From contig JAFGIS010000297.1 of assembly GCA_016929495.1 (NCBI GenBank), forward strand, positions 1-64,000: a DNA stretch of 64,000 nt, given 5' to 3'. A program made the position numbers and the translations under genes. The stretch is from Polyangiaceae bacterium (GTDB lineage Bacteria > Myxococcota_A > Polyangia > Polyangiales > Polyangiaceae). Numbering within the stretch: position 1 is the first letter of the stretch; each line of letters begins with the position of its first letter. Below the pieces are notes generated by a model, which saw nothing but the letters and a program-made list of their open reading frames with translations, made no database searches and was not told the DNA's origin. This document shows, piece after piece, positions 16,952 to 25,690 of this stretch.

Positions 16952-18445
16952 ATGGGCTCGCACGCTCGCCTCGTCATCGCTGGCCTCAGCGGCGACTCGG
17001 GCAAGACCCTGGTCTCCCTGGGGCTGGTTGCAGCGTGGCGGCGTGCCGGGCTTGCGGTGGCGGCGTTCAAGAAAGGCCCCGACTACATTGACGCCAGCTG
17101 GCTAGGGTGGGCGGCTGGCGTCGCTGCACGCAACCTCGACGTTCACCTGATGGGGGAGGACGTGGTTCGGTGCGCTTTCGCTCGCCACGCGCGCCAAGCA
17201 GACATCGCCGTCATTGAGGGCAATCGGGGGCTGTTCGACGGAGTCGACGCCAGCGGCTCGGCAAGTACCGCGCGGCTGGCGGCGCTGCTCGAGGCGCCGG
17301 TCGTGCTGGTCGTCCCGGCCACGAAGATGACAGCTACCGCCGCAGCCCTCGTGCGTGGGTGCCAGGTCTTCGACCCACGGTTGCGTCTCGGCGGGGTAGT
17401 CCTCAATCGCGTAGCGAGCAGTCGCCAGGCTCGTGTCACGCGCGCTGCCATCGAGGCCGCCTGCGGGATCCCGGTCCTCGGGATCCTTCCGCGTTTCGAT
17501 GACGAGCTTCTACCGAGTCGCCACCTCGGGCTCGTCACTCCGGCCGAGCACGGAGCCTGCACTGACCTGGGTGCGCGCCTCGCTGAGGTGGCGGACGCAC
17601 ATCTCGACCTGTCGGAGCTTCGAGCCCTGGCTGGCACGGCTCGGCCGCTGGACGAGTGCCCCGAACAGACTCAAGTGCCTAGTGAGCCGGTCGTGGTCGG
17701 GTACTTCCGCGACTCGGCGTTCACCTTCTACTACCCTGAGAACCTCGAGGCCCTGGAGCGTGAAGGGGCCATTCTGAAGCCCCTCTCCGCCCTCGAGATG
17801 TCGGAATTGCCTGATCTCGACCTGCTCTACATCGGCGGGGGCTTCCCGGAGACCCACGCAGCCGAGCTGAGTGCGAATCAATCGCTCCGCGATGCGGTAC
17901 GTGACGCGGCGAGTCGCGGCCTCCCCATCTACGCGGAGTGCGGCGGGCTCGTCTACCTCGCAGAGGTGCTCCGCGTGGGTGGAAGCGAGTACCCGATGAG
18001 CGGTGTACTCCCCATCCACGTCGGCCTCAGCCCGCGTCCGCAAGGCCACGGATATTGCGATGTCGAAACCGATGCCGCGAACCCGTTCTTTCCCGTCGGC
18101 ATGACGTTGCGGGGGCACGAGTTTCACTACACCCGCATAACCCGCGGGCTTGAGCGATTGACCAGCGCGTACTCGGTGACCCGCGGGTTCGGTTGCGGAG
18201 CCGGTCGCGATGGGCTCGTCGTCGGGAACGTGCTAGCAAGCTATATCCATCTACATGCGAGCGGCGTACCTGCGTGGGCGCGGCATCTGTGCTGTCGTGC
18301 CTCGCGGTACCGACGAACGAAGAGAGACAGCGATGCTTCCTCAGAAAAAGGTCGTCAAGAAGGTAGTCAAGAAGACGGCGGGTGGCGGCGGTGTGGCGGC
18401 GGTCGGCGCCGAGATGTCTCCGCTTCGACCCCGGTTCCAGCCTAA
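16952..18445 (+). CDS. dsrN: DsrN, cobyrinate a,c-diamide synthase-like amidase for sirohaem
   Basis: This CbiA-family glutamine amidotransferase, in dsr loci called DsrN, is thought to amidate sirohaem for DsrAB. The N-terminal P-loop is SGDSGKT near residue 14, with FKKGPDYIDA next. The C-terminal class I amidotransferase domain has LLYIGGGFPETHA and the nucleophile segment YAECGGLVYLAE near residue 330, with the histidine at GHEFHYTR. The family normally ends near GNVLASYIHLH (about residue 432). Here the frame continues about 65 residues and overlaps dsrL by 113 bases, in arginine/serine-rich sequence unlike any domain. That tail could be a read-through extension after loss of the original stop. 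Confidence 0.9.
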   Translation: MGSHARLVIAGLSGDSGKTLVSLGLVAAWRRAGLAVAAFKKGPDYIDASWLGWAAGVAARNLDVHLMGEDVVRCAFARHARQADIAVIEGNRGLFDGVDASGSASTARLAALLEAPVVLVVPATKMTATAAALVRGCQVFDPRLRLGGVVLNRVASSRQARVTRAAIEAACGIPVLGILPRFDDELLPSRHLGLVTPAEHGACTDLGARLAEVADAHLDLSELRALAGTARPLDECPEQTQVPSEPVVVGYFRDSAFTFYYPENLEALEREGAILKPLSALEMSELPDLDLLYIGGGFPETHAAELSANQSLRDAVRDAASRGLPIYAECGGLVYLAEVLRVGGSEYPMSGVLPIHVGLSPRPQGHGYCDVETDAANPFFPVGMTLRGHEFHYTRITRGLERLTSAYSVTRGFGCGAGRDGLVVGNVLASYIHLHASGVPAWARHLCCRASRYRRTKRDSDASSEKGRQEGSQEDGGWRRCGGGRRRDVSASTPVPA

Positions 18446-20021
18446 GGAACCCCCTTGCACCCACTACTGTCCGAGCGCTACGGACATCCGTGGCTGGCTC
18501 ACCACGATCGCCCAGAGCGAGGCCTACGGCCGCACGACGGACCAGTCATTCGAGCAGGCGTTCTACATGGTCGCGGAGAAGAACCCCCTCTTGGCCGTGT
18601 GCGGGCGAGTGTGTCCACATCCCTGCGAGGATGGCTGCAACCGCGCCGGTCTGGACAAGCCCGTCTCGATCAACGCGATGGAGCGGTTCATTGGCGACTT
18701 CGCGCTCGAGCGGAAGCTCAAACTCAGGAAGTTGACGGACGAGCAGCACCCGGAGAAGGTGGCGGTCATCGGGTCCGGCCCGGCTGGTCTGTCGTGCGCC
18801 TACCAGCTCGCACGGCGTGGCTATGGCGTCACGATTCTCGAGGCATTCCCCCACACCGGCGGCATGCTCCGCTACGGTATTCCGAGCTATCGGCTGCCTC
18901 GCAACGTCCTCGACGCCGAGATCGAACGGATCGTCGACCTGGGCGTCGAGATCCGCACGAACACGATGGTCGGTCGCGACCTTGCGTATGATGACCTGAA
19001 GCAGCAGTACCGCGCCATTTTCGTCGGCATCGGCGCGCATCGAGGCCTCAAGCTCGGCGTGCCCGGTGAGGACGCACCGAACGTCATGTCCGGTGTGGAG
19101 TTGCTGCACCGCGTCAACGAGGGCGAGCGTCCGGAGCTGGGCGACCATGTCGTCGTCATCGGCGGAGGCGATACCGCGATCGACGCCGCACGCGTGGCTC
19201 GTCGTCTGGGCGCGAAAGCGACCATTCTCTATCGACGCACGCGCGCCGAGATGCCCGCGATCACCCCAGAGATAGCTGGAGCCGAAGAAGAAGGCGTGCG
19301 CCTCGAACTGCTGGCTGCGCCAATTGAGATCCTGTGCAAGGACGGGCGTGCCGTCGGGATGCGCGTCCAGCGAATGCAGCTGGGCGAGCCGGACAAGAGC
19401 GGCCGTCCGCGACCCGTACCGATCCCGGGCGACGAGTACACCGTCGAGTGCACTGCTGTCATCCCGGCGATCAGTCAGGAGCCCGACTTCACCGGTGTTG
19501 GCCAACTCAAGGCTGGACCTAGAGACTGGATCAAGCCCGATGATCGAGGCCGTACGCACGAGGCGGGCACCTTCGCCGGCGGCGACGTGGTTGCGCTGGC
19601 GCTGGCCACGACGGCCATCGGTCAGGGTCGCCGCGCTGCCGAGACCATCGACGCCCATTTGCGTGGCAAGGACTTGCCCATCGACGTGACGCTGCCACCC
19701 GCTACGGCCGAGCGCATGAAGTTCAGCTACTACAAGCCGGCAGAGCGACACGACGTGACGCACATGCCGGCGCCGGAGCGCCTGGAGGACGGTGACCGAG
19801 AGATTGCGACCGGACTCACGATGGCTGAAGCCACGGACGAAGCCAAGCGCTGCCTGAGCTGCGGTATGTGCTTCGATTGCGAAACGTGCTGGATGTACTG
19901 CCAGAACAGCGGGTTCGAGAAGTTGCCGAAGGGTCAGCACTTCCGACTGAAGCTCGAGCTCTGCAACGGTTGCAAGAAGTGCGGGGAGGAGTGCCCCTGC
20001 GGATACATCGACCTGGTCTGA
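18333..20021 (+). CDS. dsrL: DsrL, NAD(P)H-dependent oxidoreductase partner of DsrAB
   Basis: DsrL is related to the glutamate synthase small subunit/NfnB and exchanges electrons between NAD(P)H and DsrAB. The N-terminal Fe-S region has CTHYCPSATDIRGWL and CGRVCPHPCEDGCNR (to about residue 110). The FAD motif VAVIGSGPAGLSCAYQL lies near 145 and the NAD(P)H site VVVIGGGDTAIDAARVA near 270. A C-terminal ferredoxin domain follows (CLSCGMCFDCETCWMYC and CNGCKKCGEECPCGYIDLV). The 562 residues are shorter than the Allochromatium protein. The first 20 residues are lysine-rich (KKVVKKVVKK). Occurrence with dsrD and without dsrEFH in this window suggests a DsrL-2-like reductive or disproportionating type; that subtype is an inference. 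Confidence 0.92.
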   Translation: MLPQKKVVKKVVKKTAGGGGVAAVGAEMSPLRPRFQPKEPPCTHYCPSATDIRGWLTTIAQSEAYGRTTDQSFEQAFYMVAEKNPLLAVCGRVCPHPCEDGCNRAGLDKPVSINAMERFIGDFALERKLKLRKLTDEQHPEKVAVIGSGPAGLSCAYQLARRGYGVTILEAFPHTGGMLRYGIPSYRLPRNVLDAEIERIVDLGVEIRTNTMVGRDLAYDDLKQQYRAIFVGIGAHRGLKLGVPGEDAPNVMSGVELLHRVNEGERPELGDHVVVIGGGDTAIDAARVARRLGAKATILYRRTRAEMPAITPEIAGAEEEGVRLELLAAPIEILCKDGRAVGMRVQRMQLGEPDKSGRPRPVPIPGDEYTVECTAVIPAISQEPDFTGVGQLKAGPRDWIKPDDRGRTHEAGTFAGGDVVALALATTAIGQGRRAAETIDAHLRGKDLPIDVTLPPATAERMKFSYYKPAERHDVTHMPAPERLEDGDREIATGLTMAEATDEAKRCLSCGMCFDCETCWMYCQNSGFEKLPKGQHFRLKLELCNGCKKCGEECPCGYIDLV

Positions 20022-20048
20022 GCTGAGGTGCGCGTCGGGAGAGGCTCC

Positions 20049-20190
20049 CTACTGTCCTGTCTCTGTGGTTCGTCGCAAGCTTCGACGGCCTCGAACCGGG
20101 CGAAGCCATCGGATTTGCGCCGAATGTCCCCGGTGTGAGCCAACAGAAGCGTTGCTGCTCATGTGCCCTGTCCTGGAGACGGGGCACTAC
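20049..20190. repeat. CTAG-type intergenic repeat, family 1, copy 2
   Basis: This 142-bp copy starts CTACTGtCCTGTCTC and ends GGAGACGGGGCACTAC. Its core, around GACGGCCTCGAAC and GGCGAAGCC, matches copies 880-1022 and 60641-60761. It sits between the convergent dsrL and haem-kinase genes, and the kinase stop codon (TAG, minus strand) lies in the right end. It probably acts as a bidirectional hairpin terminator. Confidence 0.7.
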
Positions 20191-21695
20191 GGTGCCGTTC
20201 CGGCGTGTGCGCCAGGGTACGGCGGCCCGCCTTCGCCGGGCGCCAGCGGGAGCTCGACGGTGAACGTCGTTCCGCGCTCTGCCGTAGTGACGAAGGACAG
20301 ACGCCCACCGTGCTGCTGGACGATCCCCCACGCCACCGGCAGTCCCAGCCCGGTACCCATGGTCTTGGTAGTGAAGAACGGATCGAAGATGTGGCTGCGG
20401 ACCTCGGGCGGGACACCCGAACCGGTGTCACTCACATCCAGGTGGATACCCGCACCGTCTGGGGACGCCGCCGTGACGACCGTGATGGTGCCTCCGGCTG
20501 GAGTAGCTTCCGCTGCGTTGACCACCAAGTTGACGAGGACCTGGTGGAACTGGCTGGAATCGAGCATGACAGTCGGCAGCTCCGGCGCGAGTCTGCGAAC
20601 CACGCGCACGTGGCCAAGCGCCTTCTGTCGCTCCAGAAGCTGGATCACGTGCTTCACCAGTTGATTGAGATCGGTGGCGCGTTTCGCGGGCGGCCGCCGG
20701 CGTGCAAAATCGAGCAGCCGGCGAACGATGTCTCTGCAACGTAGCGCCTCTCCGATGATGGCGTCAACGTCTGCTCGCTGTTCCGGCGTCAGGTCCTCTC
20801 GTAGGGCCTCCGCATACGTCAGGATCCCGGTGAGCGGGTTGTTGATCTCGTGTGCCACTCCGGCTGCAAGCCGTCCGACAGACGCAAGCTTCTCCATCTC
20901 GTGAAGCTGCCGTTGCGCGCGTGCCAGTCTCTCCGTGTTTTCGTTGAAGGAACGTGCCAGCAGGCCAATCTCATCGCTGCTGCGCACGGGGATCGGTTGG
21001 CCGAGGTCGCCTGCGGCCAGACGTCGAGTGCCCTCGACGAGCTCACCGACGGGCTTGCCCAGGAGCTTCGTCAGCAATACGAAAACCGTAGTCGTAATCA
21101 CCAGTGTCAGCAGTGCTGCAAATAGGTACAGCTGTCTTCGCAGGTCTGCGGCGGTCGCCTCCCGCTGGTCCATGGAAAGCGACATGAGCACCACGCCGAG
21201 CACGCCGGCACCCGCGCTCGGCGCGTGGCAACCAGACTGTTGGCAGGCGGGAGTGTTGTAGAGCGGGTGGACGACTCCCAGAGTCCGGCCATCGGCCGCG
21301 TACGACCAGGGAGGCGCGCGCAGAGGCCGGCTTCCACCCGCGTGGCATCTGCGACACTCGGGCGCCGTGGGTGGCCGCTTCGTGCCTTCCTCGGCAGGAT
21401 TGCTCGAGTAGCGGACCACCCCGTCATGGTCGAGCAGCTGAACGCGCTTGACGCCCGCGCGGCCCGCAAGCGATACGATGACGTGCCGCATGGTCTCGTG
21501 CCTTCCCGCGAACATCTCCCCGCGCGCCGCGCCCCAGGCCGCCTCGACCCATCTCACCGCGTCCTGGTCTGCCTCCTGGTACAAGCGCTGCTCTGCGGTT
21601 GTGTGCAGCAGGACCGTGAGCAGTGCGAAACCGAGCGTGACGGCGCCGGCCACGGCAACGGCAACCTTGGCTGCAATCCCTCTGAGGTACAGCAC
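20187..21695 (-). CDS. Sensor histidine kinase with c-type haem-binding motifs in its periplasmic domain
   Basis: This 502-residue membrane kinase has a transmembrane helix near residues 8-30 and a periplasmic sensor to about 185. A second helix lies near 187-210, then a HAMP domain (about 212-265). The HisKA box is GVAHEINNPLTGIL near 280, and the HATPase domain has NAAEATP and TMGTGLGLPVAWGIV. The sensor contains CRRCH near residue 114 and CQQSGCH near 151, i.e. one CX2CH and one CX4CH, both found in covalently bound haem c. The protein could thus sense redox state or a ligand at haem. It starts with GTG at 21695 and is convergent with dsrL. Its cognate regulator is not adjacent. Confidence 0.85.
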   Translation of the reverse strand: MLYLRGIAAKVAVAVAGAVTLGFALLTVLLHTTAEQRLYQEADQDAVRWVEAAWGAARGEMFAGRHETMRHVIVSLAGRAGVKRVQLLDHDGVVRYSSNPAEEGTKRPPTAPECRRCHAGGSRPLRAPPWSYAADGRTLGVVHPLYNTPACQQSGCHAPSAGAGVLGVVLMSLSMDQREATAADLRRQLYLFAALLTLVITTTVFVLLTKLLGKPVGELVEGTRRLAAGDLGQPIPVRSSDEIGLLARSFNENTERLARAQRQLHEMEKLASVGRLAAGVAHEINNPLTGILTYAEALREDLTPEQRADVDAIIGEALRCRDIVRRLLDFARRRPPAKRATDLNQLVKHVIQLLERQKALGHVRVVRRLAPELPTVMLDSSQFHQVLVNLVVNAAEATPAGGTITVVTAASPDGAGIHLDVSDTGSGVPPEVRSHIFDPFFTTKTMGTGLGLPVAWGIVQQHGGRLSFVTTAERGTTFTVELPLAPGEGGPPYPGAHAGTAP

Positions 21696-22138
21696 GCGGG
21701 CTTCCTACAGGCCTCGGGCCGCCAAGGCGTTCACGAACACGTCACGTAGGCCTCTCATCCAGCAGGAGTTGGGTTGCGGTTTCGCGCTTGGTGCGTCGCT
21801 CTTGCGATACACGACAGTGGGCACGGCATCGAAGCAGCTGGGCGCGAGGGCAATCGTCTGTCTGCCCGGCGGTTGCGGGCACCCTGACGTGCGAAGGCCC
21901 AACAGACCAGTCAACACGAGATGGAATGTCGCAGGCCCTGGCGATTAACACCAACGGTGCCGCTGCCGCAACCACACCCGCCGCGTCGGCTTGTGGCAGC
22001 CGGCCGGCCGCACTCTCTGTTCCCCTGCGGGTTCCTTGGGGCGCACTGCAGGTCAGATCGGTGGGAAGCGACTGGTTTCTCGCCGCCCTTGCCCGGTCGC
22101 AGCGGCGAAGAGCCCATCGCTTCGATCGAAACGCGGGC
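21696..22138. other. Gene-free 443-base stretch
   Basis: No ORF here looks protein-like, and I see no operator of the GTGCAT type or tRNA. It presumably holds the promoter of the minus-strand kinase and the 3' end signals of the TSUP gene. Confidence 0.4.
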
Positions 22139-23020
22139 CTAGCCGCCACACGAGAAGAACCGGACGAGGTAGGTGACGGCCAGTCCTGTGGTCCCGACCG
22201 CCAGCACCGCCTCGACCGCCCTCGCGGGAAGATGCCGCTGCAATCGCGCACCGCAGTACATGCCGAGTAGGCCGCCCGTCCCAAGGGTCGCCCCCAGGAA
22301 CCAATTCGGTGCAAAACCCGGCTGGCCCAGCAACGGGCCCGCAACAGTGAAGCACACCACCCCTATCAGGGAGGTCAAGAAGGTCGCGAACAACGTCGCC
22401 CCCGCCACGCTGTGTACTGGCAACCCGGCCACGGATATGAGCACCGGAGCGATCAAGGCGCCACCCCCGACGCCGTATGCGCCGCCGATCACCCCGACGA
22501 CCGCGGCCAGCAGCGCCAGCTGCCAGCTCGCCACCACGTACGTGCGGCCTAGAAACTCGTACTCCAGTCGGCGCGCGTCGAGCTGAAGCGTGCGGACCTG
22601 AAACGAGGTCGACGGATCCCCTAGACGCGTGGGTGGCTCGCGCAAGACGCCCAACCAGAGCCGTACGCCCAACAGCAGCAGAACTGAGCCCATGAACGCC
22701 TTGAAGCTGTGAGCGTCCGGCAACCAGCGAGCGCGGACGAACGCTCCCGCTACGACGCCGGGCAGAGCGCCAACACTGATGACAGCTGCCAGCGGCCAGA
22801 GCATGCGACGCTCTCGCACGTACCGGTAGACCCCGGATGGAATCGCGACGACGTTGAACAGATGATTGGTCGCGGTCACCGCGGGTCCCGTGTAACCGAG
22901 CACGCTTACCTGAAACGGCAAGAGGAGAAACGCACCCGACACGCCAGCAGTCGACGTCACGAGCGAGACGGCGAACGCGACCAGCAGAGGCAAGAGGTGC
23001 GAGAAGGCGGTGTCAGGCAT
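22139..23020 (-). CDS. TSUP (TauE/SafE) family membrane transporter
   Basis: This 293-residue membrane protein has two repeats of the TSUP fold. The N-terminal repeat has STAGVSGAFLLLPFQ and the second GVIGGAYGVGGGALIAPVL near residue 178. About eight hydrophobic helices are present. Members move sulfite, sulfate, thiosulfate or sulfonates, and the dsr context makes a sulfur anion likely; direction and substrate are not visible in sequence. The loop between the halves (about residues 120-160) is longer than usual. It lies 63 bases from the kinase-like/BON gene on the same strand. It is distinct from the TSUP group at 32-39 kb, whose members carry GVGGGF motifs in the first half. Confidence 0.85.
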   Translation of the reverse strand: MPDTAFSHLLPLLVAFAVSLVTSTAGVSGAFLLLPFQVSVLGYTGPAVTATNHLFNVVAIPSGVYRYVRERRMLWPLAAVISVGALPGVVAGAFVRARWLPDAHSFKAFMGSVLLLLGVRLWLGVLREPPTRLGDPSTSFQVRTLQLDARRLEYEFLGRTYVVASWQLALLAAVVGVIGGAYGVGGGALIAPVLISVAGLPVHSVAGATLFATFLTSLIGVVCFTVAGPLLGQPGFAPNWFLGATLGTGGLLGMYCGARLQRHLPARAVEAVLAVGTTGLAVTYLVRFFSCGG

Positions 23021-23083
23021 GTCGCAGTCCGGCGGACCGGGCCCGCCACAGCTTTCGTGTGCTGCAGACGCGACAACCGCGTC

Positions 23084-23899
23084 CTACGCCCTGCTCCCGC
23101 GCAGCATGACACGCGTCCCGTAGCGCACGTCGGTGACGCCACTGACCGTGCGAGCCTTCTCGACCACGATTTCGACGAGACGCGGATCGATCAGCTTGCC
23201 CTCGACCTCCACGACACCCGCGGCCGCCCGGACCTCCACGTCGGCCAGCGCCGTGTCGGTGCCGGCGGCGAGCACCGCGCGCACACGACTCGCGAGGTGC
23301 AGATCGGCGAAGGCGCGCAGACTCTCCGCATCGGGCTGGAACTGCGGATGGCTGATGGTGGCCACGACTGCGGAACAGGCCGCCTCGGTGTCGAGATGCT
23401 CGAGGTTGAGTACGAGGTCGTAGAGGCTTGAGTCGTTCCAATCAACGCCGTACAAAAAACGCGTCCACCGCTCACGTTCCCGGTCGACGCGGGCGATGTA
23501 GGCCGCGGCGTCATCGCTGGTGAGCCCCTTGCGGCTCTGCACCTGGTCGATGCGATAGCCAAGCGGGGCGATCAGCCGCACCCGCAGGACGTGGCGCACA
23601 CCGCGGAGCAGAAGGTGACCCGCATGGCCGTGATAGACGATCTTGTTCCCCGCCGCCTGGTCGCAAAGCGTCGCCTGAACGAACGCGAGGTACAGACGAC
23701 GACCATGCAGGAAGCGGTCCCACAGACCAGGCCCCGTTCCCATGGCCTCAGCCAGCTCGGCTTCCGATACCCCGTACTGAACGGCAGCCTCAGCCAGAAC
23801 CTCCCGGCTCAGCACCCGGTAGCCAAGTTGTTCTCCGAGGCGAACCGCGAGCGCTTCGCCTCCGCTGAATGTTCCGCGAGATATCGTGATGATGGCCAT
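23084..23899 (-). CDS. Cytidylate-kinase-like protein with C-terminal BON domain (paralog 1)
   Basis: This 271-residue protein opens MAIITISRGTFSGGEALA, a P-loop start of the cytidylate kinase-like (Cytidylate_kin2) family. VYHGHAGHLLLRGVRHVLRV near residue 90 and arginine-rich segments (RVDRERERWTRFLYGVDW) resemble its lid region. The last 70 residues read like a BON domain (VEVEGKLIDPRLVEIVVEKA). The ATG at 23899 follows GGAGAG; upstream codons do not resemble the family. A paralog lies at 33610-34404 within the TSUP/PEPS cluster. The true substrate is unknown: family members are often far from CMP metabolism. The gene is divergent from a histidine kinase. Confidence 0.75.
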   Translation of the reverse strand: MAIITISRGTFSGGEALAVRLGEQLGYRVLSREVLAEAAVQYGVSEAELAEAMGTGPGLWDRFLHGRRLYLAFVQATLCDQAAGNKIVYHGHAGHLLLRGVRHVLRVRLIAPLGYRIDQVQSRKGLTSDDAAAYIARVDRERERWTRFLYGVDWNDSSLYDLVLNLEHLDTEAACSAVVATISHPQFQPDAESLRAFADLHLASRVRAVLAAGTDTALADVEVRAAAGVVEVEGKLIDPRLVEIVVEKARTVSGVTDVRYGTRVMLRGSRA

Positions 23900-24021
23900 C
23901 TGTCTCTCCACGCCGTCGCTGCGCCGCAGCGCTCCGCTTGACGTTTCACTGCCGACCGGACAGCATAGTCTCAAAGTCCCGCACGCGCACGCGCGAATCT
24001 CCGCCCAGATCCACAGCGCAA

Positions 24022-25536
24022 ATGGCAATGACACGCGAGCCCACGGCGCCGATTCCGGACCCGCTAGACCCGGCACAAGCCGCGGAGTACGCTCTCGTGC
24101 ACCGCCCGGGTTTCACCATCCGCAAGAAGATTGCCCTCAGCTTCCTTGCGTGCTTCGTCGTGATCGGTGCCGTCACTCTGGCCTCATCTGTCATTCTGCG
24201 TCGCATCGAGCAACGGTTGCACTTCCTCGAGCTTGCCGACATCTACACCAGCAACATCCAGCAGGCGAGGCGATACGAGAAGAACTACTTCCTGTACGGC
24301 ACAGACCTTGCTAGCGCGCTCGAACACGTTGCGGACGCTCGACGCACGCTCGCCGGCGCGCACGCCCATTTCGACCAGGTAGTAGGGGCCAAGACGCACA
24401 GGGAGATGGTGCGTCACATCGAACGCTACGAGCATCTCGTGACTCGCTTGCGCCAGGGGGACATCGTTGCAGCACAGAGCAAGCAGGCTGCCGAGGTCGA
24501 GCTCAGACAACACGGCGGACAGATGGTCGAGGTCGCCTTGCACGTGGCGGAGGCCGAACGCCAGCGAGTGCGTAGGCTCTTGCAGCTCTCGAAGAACATG
24601 CCGATCGCAGCACTCGTATTGCTGCTGGCTCTGATTCTCTACGTCGTTCATTTCCTGACTCGACAGATACTAGGTCCACTCGGACGCATGGTGGACTACG
24701 CGCGTCGCATCGCAGACGGCGACTTCAGCCCGATCTTCCCGGCGCGCCGCTATCGCGACGAATTCACGGGGCTCGTGCTGGCCATGAACCGAATGATGCA
24801 TGAACTGCATCGTCGACAGGAGATGCTCGCCGACGCGCAGAAGTTGCGCGCCATCGGTACGTTGACGGCCGGCGTCGCGCACGAGCTCAACAACCCTCTC
24901 AACAATATCTCACTCACTGTGGAGTCGCTGCTGGAGGACTACGAAACGCTGCGTGACGAGGAGCGTCTGAGCATGGCCCGGGACCTGCTCGCGCAGACCG
25001 AGCGCGCCCAAGGTGTGGTTCGCAGCTTGCTCGACTTTTCGCGCCAGCGCCAGCCGCGAATGGAGGCGCTGGACATCGGCGCCCTGCTCTCTCAAACGAA
25101 CAAGCTCCTCGCCAATCAAGTCAAGCTCGCGCACACTCGCCTCGAGTTCTCCGTAGCCGAAGGCCTGCCACCGGTGCGAGGCGACGGCCAGCAGCTCGCG
25201 CAGGTGTTCGTGAATCTGTACCTCAACGCGATCGAGGCAATGGGGCGGGATGGTCACCTGCAGGTCGTCGCACGCTCGCAGGACGACCGCCCCGGGTTCG
25301 TAAGGGTCGATATTCGTGACTCAGGCCGTGGCATTCCCGACAACGCCTTGCGGTACATCTTTGACCCGTTTTTTACGACGAAAGGCGCCAAGGGCACGGG
25401 CCTCGGATTGTCCGTGAGCTATGGCATCGTGGCCAAGCACGAGGGCACCATCGAGGTCGAGAGCAAGGTCGGCGAGGGGACGACGTTCTCGGTGCTGCTG
25501 CCCGTCGCACGCGTGGAGGTCGCGCCAAAGCACTGA
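24022..25536 (+). CDS. Membrane sensor histidine kinase
   Basis: This kinase of about 504 residues has a transmembrane helix near residues 32-55 and a helical periplasmic sensor (about 56-195) with RRYEKNYFLYGTD, typical of four-helix-bundle sensors. A second helix lies at about 197-215, then HAMP, then a HisKA box (GVAHELNNPLNNIS, near 292). The HATPase domain has NLYLNAIEAM and GAKGTGLGLSVSYGIV. No receiver is attached; the receiver protein at 28233-28631 could be a partner. The first ATG at 24022 is chosen, though the frame opens earlier. It is divergent from the kinase-like/BON gene and its 3' end abuts a family 2 repeat. Confidence 0.85.
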   Translation: MAMTREPTAPIPDPLDPAQAAEYALVHRPGFTIRKKIALSFLACFVVIGAVTLASSVILRRIEQRLHFLELADIYTSNIQQARRYEKNYFLYGTDLASALEHVADARRTLAGAHAHFDQVVGAKTHREMVRHIERYEHLVTRLRQGDIVAAQSKQAAEVELRQHGGQMVEVALHVAEAERQRVRRLLQLSKNMPIAALVLLLALILYVVHFLTRQILGPLGRMVDYARRIADGDFSPIFPARRYRDEFTGLVLAMNRMMHELHRRQEMLADAQKLRAIGTLTAGVAHELNNPLNNISLTVESLLEDYETLRDEERLSMARDLLAQTERAQGVVRSLLDFSRQRQPRMEALDIGALLSQTNKLLANQVKLAHTRLEFSVAEGLPPVRGDGQQLAQVFVNLYLNAIEAMGRDGHLQVVARSQDDRPGFVRVDIRDSGRGIPDNALRYIFDPFFTTKGAKGTGLGLSVSYGIVAKHEGTIEVESKVGEGTTFSVLLPVARVEVAPKH

Positions 25537-25545
25537 GCCAGGAAA

Positions 25546-25690
25546 CTAGTGCCGCGTTTCGATTGAGTTGAGGGGCCGGAAGCGACGCCCCCAACTGGGT
25601 GAGGACGTCGCTTCCGGCCCCAAACCCAGTCGTCTGATCCGCGGCACCTCTTCATTGTTGGCCATCGTTTCAAATGAAACGATGCACTAG
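25546..25690. repeat. CTAG-bounded repeat, family 2, copy 1
   Basis: This 145-bp element runs from CTAGTGCCGCGTTTC to GATGCACTAG. It contains a long hairpin (GGGGCCGGAAGCG with CGCTTCCGGCCCC) and a palindrome (CATCGTTTCA, two bases, TGAAACGATG). An inverted copy lies at 31626-31769. The right CTAG provides the TAG stop of the minus-strand gene ending at 25687. It sits between convergent genes, so it can work as a terminator in both directions. Confidence 0.8.
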
